Of a stretch of 64,000 bases of DNA, positions 58,274 through 64,000 are shown piece after piece. Positions within the stretch are counted from its first letter, which is position 1. Each line of letters begins with the position of its first letter. Origin of the DNA: Acanthococcus lagerstroemiae (taxonomy: Eukaryota; Arthropoda; Insecta; Hemiptera; Eriococcidae); assembly GCA_031841125.1 (NCBI GenBank), contig CM063113.1, positions 61,001,211 through 61,065,210 of the forward strand, given 5' to 3'. The notes under the pieces are model-generated. The model was not told the origin of the DNA and made no database searches. It saw only the letters and a list, made by a program, of their open reading frames with translations. The position numbers and the translations under genes were made by a program.

Positions 58274-58553
58274 CAGGGACGTACCGAAGAGTTTTTCCGG
58301 GGGGAGGGGGGGGGCAAAATTGTGAATCTCAAGTATCAAAACAAAAAATACATCTTATGAATTGTCAGATTTTCCCCACTTTCCAACTCAAAATTCCAAT
58401 ATATTAGAGCAAAAAAAACACCTTTTGACTTGTTGGATTTTCCCAACTGAAATTTCTCAACTCCGCCTGACTGAAATGGTAAATTTTCCCAACTGCTGAG
58501 TGAAAAATTCCTACAGGGGGAAAGTTCCCCCACCTCCTATCGGTATGTCCCTG
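58274..58553. mobile_element. 280-bp hAT-like MITE
   Basis: Ends are CAGGGACGTACC and, inverted, CAGGGACATACC. Flanking 8-mers CCTCTCGT (58266-58273) and GCCCTCGT (58554-58561) agree at six of eight positions, as for an old 8-bp duplication. CAGGG ends with 8-bp duplications are the hAT pattern. A GGGGGGAGGGGGGGGG tract sits just inside the left end and GGGGGAAAGTTCCCCC near the right. No coding. Confidence 0.8.
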
Positions 58554-59360
58554 GCCCTCGTGGTAACCCATATACGCGTGTTCCGATGACATTTTACATT
58601 CTGAAAGAGATATACAGAAAGACCGCACGCGGCGTATCGGCAAATACTTATACGGTATATACTTTCCTAAAACAGGCCCAAGACCAATCCCATAAAAAAA
58701 CGAGTCCGGCAGAGTTTGAATTGGCGAAATAAAATAGAAAAGGCTCGAAAAGATAAAAGTTTTCTAGAAATGAAGAAAACGCTTACTACGGACATGTATA
58801 GATGTATAGGCAGAGAAACTTCCTTCGACTTCTTCTTCACTCGCCTCTCTCATCAAGGGGATATCAAAGGATGCCATTAACCAAAGGATAGAAAAAGCGA
58901 ATCTCTTTATCGAACTTAAGCACGGAATCCCTTCGGGAAATTATAGCGAATACACATATCGCGGTATAACGTATTTGTTAGGGGATCTGATCACGATATA
59001 TATAGAGAACGCGCCCCAGTGAATTGAACGTTACACCGAAATATATCCGTTTCTCTCGCTCCCTCTTTCCATTTTCAGTTCTTTTTTTATTTTAGTTTCG
59101 GAAAAATCTTCCTTCCAGCAAGGCGATTTTCACGCTGTACTCTGAGAATTGCTAGCGTAACCTATCAAGTGTTTCCGCTAATAAAGAAGCTTTTTCCCTT
59201 CTCCCTCTTTAGTATATCCATAGTATCCATCTCTGATGGCAGTCTGTTTGCGATCAGATAAATAATTTTCTTCGTCGCAATACGATTATTATATATGTAT
59301 AGAAGAAAAAAGGTACATATATCCGCTGGTTCTGTAACATTTAGAGAGAGATAAAAAAAC
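58554..59360. other. noncoding intronic sequence
   Basis: AT-rich, with GATATATATAG and similar short AT tracts near 58995. No gene was seen. Confidence 0.4.
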
Positions 59361-59562
59361 TTTCTCGGTTTAATTAGAGAACAACGACGGATTGGTATTA
59401 ATTTGCTAGACTTCTTTATGTCGCCGGAACGTCATTAAATTAATCGTCGATCGAACGTACATATAAAATGTTACGTAAGGTCGACAGTCACCTTTAATTT
59501 ATTATTATGGCTGCGACAACGCGTGTTAACGCTGTCGACAAAATAGAGTTACTCTCACCGCT
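59361..59562. promoter_or_regulatory. CpG-rich patch with homeodomain-type sites
   Basis: TAATTA near 59371 and TTAAATTAATCG near 59436 lie with CG-rich words (CGACAACGCGTGTTAACGC) in a patch free of repeats. Candidate enhancer by inference. Confidence 0.22.
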
Positions 59563-59795
59563 TAGGTACGGATGAAAATAAGGGGGCACGGGGGTAGCTT
59601 GCCCTCCAAGCCTACTTCGGAGTTAGAAAATTTTAGTAAATGGATCAAAAGTTGGGGAAAATCCAACTTGTACTTTTCCTTTGCCAATACACACAAATTT
59701 TGATACTTGGGAATTTTGAGTTGATTCAGTTAAGAATTTAGGAAACAATTTTTGCCTCTCTAAAAAAATAACTCTTTGCTACGTCCCTACGCTCA
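59563..59795 (+). mobile_element. hAT-like MITE, copy 3
   Basis: It starts TAGGTACGGATGAAAATAAG, continues GCTTGCCCTCCAAGCC and GGATCAAAAGTTGGGGAAAA as in 1888-2035, and ends TACGTCCCTA, the inverted form of the family terminus. No clear target duplication. Confidence 0.72.
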
Positions 59796-60060
59796 AGTAA
59801 AACTCTGCTCGATTATATGATGATGCACGTGGTTATAACGATAAAAATGAAGTCTATATACATAATATTTATGCCTATATATGTATATACCTCTTTGAAC
59901 CGCCGAGGAAGAGAAGATGCAAAAATTATATACACACGATGTATATAATAAATGGTCAACCGTTGGAAGTATATATTAGAAGTATAATAATATAATTATC
60001 ATACTACTAAGAGTGTTTACAGGTACAAAACCGGTGGTAGTTGATGGAGGCGCTGCTGGT
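59796..60060. other. AT-rich with TATATA tracts
   Basis: Tracts of TATATATGTATATAC and ATAATAATATAATTATC are present. No gene was seen. Confidence 0.4.
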
Positions 60061-60270
60061 GTCAAATTGTTAACATTATCGCGACGTTGAGCGAATACAA
60101 AATCCCTACCGCCGAGTGCGCATGTGTAACAATTCTGCGTAATTAATCGTTAATTAGTCTCTCGTCAACCTATAATTTTAAAAGAATCCCGATAATTTTA
60201 CCGACATCGCTAGCGGCTGAAACGCGAGCAGATTATGTGGAATTCGTGGAACCGACCGAGCATCGCCGAA
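60061..60270. promoter_or_regulatory. candidate enhancer with paired TAATTA sites
   Basis: Two TAATTA cores at 60140-60145 and 60151-60156 form a near-palindrome in a CpG-containing, repeat-free patch. Function is inferred only. Confidence 0.28.
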
Positions 60271-62915
60271 TCGAGTCAACAAGCTCATACATACATAGAT
60301 GGGCATGCATGCACAAACTGCACATGCATGCACGCGTTTCTCGCTACAACTTTTTTTCCCATTTCCAATAACATGTACGTAATACGCTAAATGCCCTCAG
60401 CCATTTTATACACCGAGAACTCTCCGGATATTTCGGATTTTTCTGTATCGACATCGCTAGTCAGGTATTTTGACACTCCTTCAAAACCGCACTGGCAACT
60501 TGTCCGACGGATATGAAACTCCGCGTTGACACATTTCCCCTACTATTGAACTCTCACCCTCGAGGTGGATTCAAATTGTAGACACTTACAAATGACTCGA
60601 AAACAGCAGCAATAAGGTTAAGACCCAGGAAGCAAAAAATCTGTTTACTCGCGCATTTTGACTCGACCGAAGTCAATAATTGAATGTGCGTTCCACATTC
60701 ACACGTTCTGTTCGGAGGCCTGAAAGATAGTGTCTGACACTTAAAAATGGTTCAATCATTCTGAATAATAATTAATTATTAACAGGTAGATGTAACAACG
60801 AATTAACGTAGAACTGCAAACATATGCACAAATAACTTTTCAAAAGTGCATGGGAGTTTTTGCTCGCCATGCGTAATCTTCGAATAAAATTACAGTACAG
60901 TGGGGGAGGGCTAAGCCCCTAAGCCTTTTGTCCCCTATTAGCGTCTGCTGTTTAGACCCGCACCTCTATCTCTTGAAAAATAAAATGCATCTACCGTGTT
61001 CGACGCCTTGTTCATTGTCATTTTCTACAATTCGGGTATGACAGATGACAAGGGAGAAAAAATTAGGTAAGATTGCTAGGAAAAAACATGGTTACGCATT
61101 TGGCCTCTCAATGTTGTGCTGTGGTGTCTGCAGAAACTATGCAAAACATCAGTAAAAAGTTTCCAAAAAGGGTTAATTCCACTTACGTACACTTTTCAGT
61201 ATCGATAGAAAACTGTTTTCATCAGCATGGAGGTCAATTCTATTCAATGCCTTCAACTATAAATGTAGACACTGTTTTGCTAAAACCAGTGTTACCATTA
61301 CATCGGCGGAAGAATTTTCTATAGGAATCCATCTTAACGTTCTTCTTAGTAATAAGTAGACTTAACACTTTTTGGAAAGATACGCTTCAATATGCAGTTA
61401 TAGACAAGTGTTTTACACAAGGTCACCTTTTTTTAAGAACAATTTTACAGAAACATCGTTATTCGTAAAAATCTCTTACGCGTTAGGCCCATCCGATGTT
61501 AATTTCTGAGCCCTCCGGGCGAACTTACAAGACTGAAATTTTTATTGTCATTTTGTACACTTCTCAAATATACAAGAATACAACGTTTGAGACGTCAGCG
61601 TATTTCGAATTCCAAAATTTTCAATTTTCAATCCACTCCTGGCGTAAACAGAAAGTTCTTCTGGGAAGATGGAGCGAGGTATTTAAAAAGGTTGTGCGCA
61701 AAATAATAAGTATAAAATTTCGCCCAAACTTTTAACTCAACAAGAAAAATCCCGGGGTCACGATTCTGCTCTTTGCCTAAATTCCACCTTGACAAGCAAA
61801 CAAGAAGGTCAAAAACTCTAATTGACAACCTTCAAAATTTTACTTTTTCCTTGCGCGTGGAGAGATATCCATGCCCCTTCTAATTTGCACCACAATTATA
61901 ATCTTATAATATAGTGATTCAAAACGTTTGTCAATCAATACTCAACGTGAAGACCAACTAAAGCTATACTTTGAAAATTAATAGGCTGTCAAAATTGCAA
62001 GGTGGGAGAGATTACGTGAAGAAAAATTGTGTAATTGGATACACTAGTCTACTTCGAGTTTTTAACAGTAGACTGCCCTCAGCAAGTCTAACACTCAAGA
62101 TAAAAAGTTAAATATAATAGTTCCAGCAACATCTTTTTTCTCGATTTAAGAGAATGTAGAAAAATAGAAACCAGAATATTATTGGTTGTATGTGTTTTAA
62201 TATTTTCAACGAAAAACAGATCTGGTCGACAAAGGAGGCATAAAAAATTGACTTCAAAAATCATTGTATGCGCTATTGAAATCGTATTATTGATAAGACC
62301 GCAGGGACTTGATTGATTTTCGAAATATGACTGCAATTATGGCCCCATTTGACTTCTCACAAAGCCATTTCTGACCAATTCGAAAGTTTTCCATTTATGT
62401 TAACAATTTCATTTCAACAGTTACATTTTCATAAGAAATTGAAAATTGCAGAAAATACGGCTAAAAACACTGACAGGTGTATGTATGATAAAATCTCGGG
62501 TAACCACACTAAGACAGCCGTAGGTCGCACTGTCACATTAGAATCGCAAATGGCTACATTAGGCATATCTGCTCTTAACGTACTAACAATGAAAACTAAA
62601 ATGACTAATTTAGGACTAGGCAAAAGGCCGGCCACATTAGGTGACAAGTGACCAAATTAGAGACCTACTCCATTTTTCGAACTATCTATCCACATATTTT
62701 TCAAATTTCTATTCAAAAAGACTGAACGATAGCAGCGTCAATAAAAGTAGTTAGAGTCTATACACTCTACAGTATACCACACAAAAGAATACCATATAAA
62801 CAGTGTTGCCAGCTGAATCAGTGAATTTTAATTCACTTTTGAGATTTGAAAATTGGCTCCCGGTGGCCATAACTGGCACATTCGCTCCATCATAACGTCG
62901 GAAGACCCGATCGGG
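60271..62915. other. noncoding, no gene recognised
   Basis: Short CATGCATGCAC duplication at 60304-60334 and a weak GGCYACATTAGG word repeat at 62530-62645. No coding gene; open frames are short and featureless. Confidence 0.4.
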
Positions 62916-63110
62916 GTGAAGTTAATAGCTTCTATTCAAGACTACAGAGGCTAAATTTACCGAAATGCTTACAAGACTGTTCAAGATCACGTTAGGAGCT
63001 TAATACTCGCACAAAGTGCGAATGTTTACGACCATTTTAAGACTACGTGTCAAGAGTTACTAGAATACGAATCAAACCGAATTTCCAAGTACTGCTTTGG
63101 TAAGCTTGAA
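62916..63110. repeat. decayed CAAGACTNTTCAAGA-type stretch
   Basis: TTCAAGACTACAGAGG, TTACAAGACTGTTCAAGATC, TTAAGACTACGTGTCAAGAG words recur, matching the decayed repeat class seen elsewhere. Confidence 0.4.
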
Positions 63111-64000
63111 AGACCCATCATAGTAGGCTATAGTACATGGAGTTCTGTTTGGTGTAGCGGTCTCGAGTCTCGATTTAAACGAAGTTATAGAAGAAAAGTT
63201 ATACCAGAATAAACCATAAGTAGAATTTCTTAATTCTTTCCTCCTTTCTTTCGTTTCACAGCGTTTGCAAAATGTCTAGTTCGTTTCATACGAACAAGTA
63301 TTTATATGTACCTATAGTAGGTATAATATGGTCGACCCCAACCTTCGTGAGCGGCAATCCGGATAACAGAACACTTATATTGTTTCGCGTACTCCGCGGG
63401 ATTAATCCCCGCACGAGGTCACGTCTCAACTTATTAAGTATACTTCTTATATACGTAGCATTTTACAAGCACTGGTCGAAGACGACACATCTGACGCGGC
63501 GAGGGTGCGAATGCGATGTGAAGAATTATTCTCGACCCAGACTTAAGCATATGCGAACCGTGTCACCAAGTCCACCCCCGGACCAGAGATAGAATAAAGG
63601 CTTATCGCCTACCCATCGACAAGTCTACTACACAAGGTTCATAAAATGACGGGTTCATTCGTGTTCAGACGCCATGTTTCGCATTTCATGAACGCATGCG
63701 TCGTCGCAGTGACAATGTCATTCAATCCGCGCGTAAGTGCAACATACAAGCTCACCGCATACGACTCGACTCTCATAATGTCTCCTTGGTAAGACTTATC
63801 GAAAAACGATCATCAACTCGTTGCCATTACATAAGTAGATGTATGCTAGCGCCATTTTAAAATAAAATAATGTGAACGTTCGACGCTGACCCAACGGATG
63901 CGACATGTTTCGAAAGCTCCAAGAATAGACAGAAGTTGGCCGAAAATAAAACCGAGTAAATGAAATCGCATGCCGAGCATCCATAAAACAGAAATACAAT
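63111..64000. other. intronic sequence with an unproven open frame
   Basis: A plus-strand frame 63272-63592 (106 codons) follows a pyrimidine-rich AG that resembles a splice acceptor, and the region is CpG-richer than its flanks. The translation has no recognised domain, so I do not call it a gene. Confidence 0.35.

Noticed and set aside
63272..63592. 106-codon frame after an acceptor-like pyrimidine tract
   Set aside because: No recognisable domain and no donor or partner exon that I can support.

Overview
The window is arthropod nuclear DNA, most likely from an insect: intron-split genes with GT-AG sites, a T-box gene whose C-terminus follows the fly optomotor-blind pattern, AT-rich noncoding sequence, tRNA-derived SINEs, a LINE, Helitron, hAT-like and mariner-like relics, and many small foldback elements. 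I cannot name the species.

Only one functional gene is recognised. It is the 3' part of optomotor-blind (bifid; the Tbx2/3 subfamily), on the minus strand. Five coding exons (24699-24553, 24256-24180, 18855-18692, 18245-17961, 17204-16519) join in phase and encode the second half of the T-box DNA-binding domain plus the complete C-terminal region (452 residues and a stop). Exons for the first half of the T-box and the N-terminus were not found, so 24700-64000 is read as the 3' portion of a very large 5' intron of at least about 39 kb. A predicted 3' UTR runs from 16518 to about 15.16-15.27 kb and holds two inverted-repeat elements.

Layout: 1-15.1 kb lies downstream of omb and is repeat-rich and gene-free. 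It contains a mariner-like MITE, a Helitron helicase relic, a G-rich decayed satellite at 4.2-5.65 kb, decayed simple repeats, a SINE and a 0.5-kb foldback. 15.1-24.7 kb is the omb 3' end. 24.7-64 kb is the presumed omb intron. It holds CpG-rich, repeat-poor blocks (33.9-35.6, 40.2-40.8, 48.5-50.0 and 52.7-53.5 kb) and TAATTA clusters (25.2, 45.1, 59.4 and 60.15 kb) that are the best candidates for regulatory DNA. Between them are transposon relics: a LINE at 36.3-38.5 kb, a SINE with target-site duplication at 41.4-41.6 kb, and hAT-like elements at 58.3 and 59.6 kb. There are also several foldbacks and decayed tandem arrays, and one unidentified coding-like relic at 28.3-29.3 kb.

No rRNA, functional tRNA, CRISPR or bacterial feature was seen. 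Most short open frames are chance readings through repeats or antisense shadows of the omb exons.
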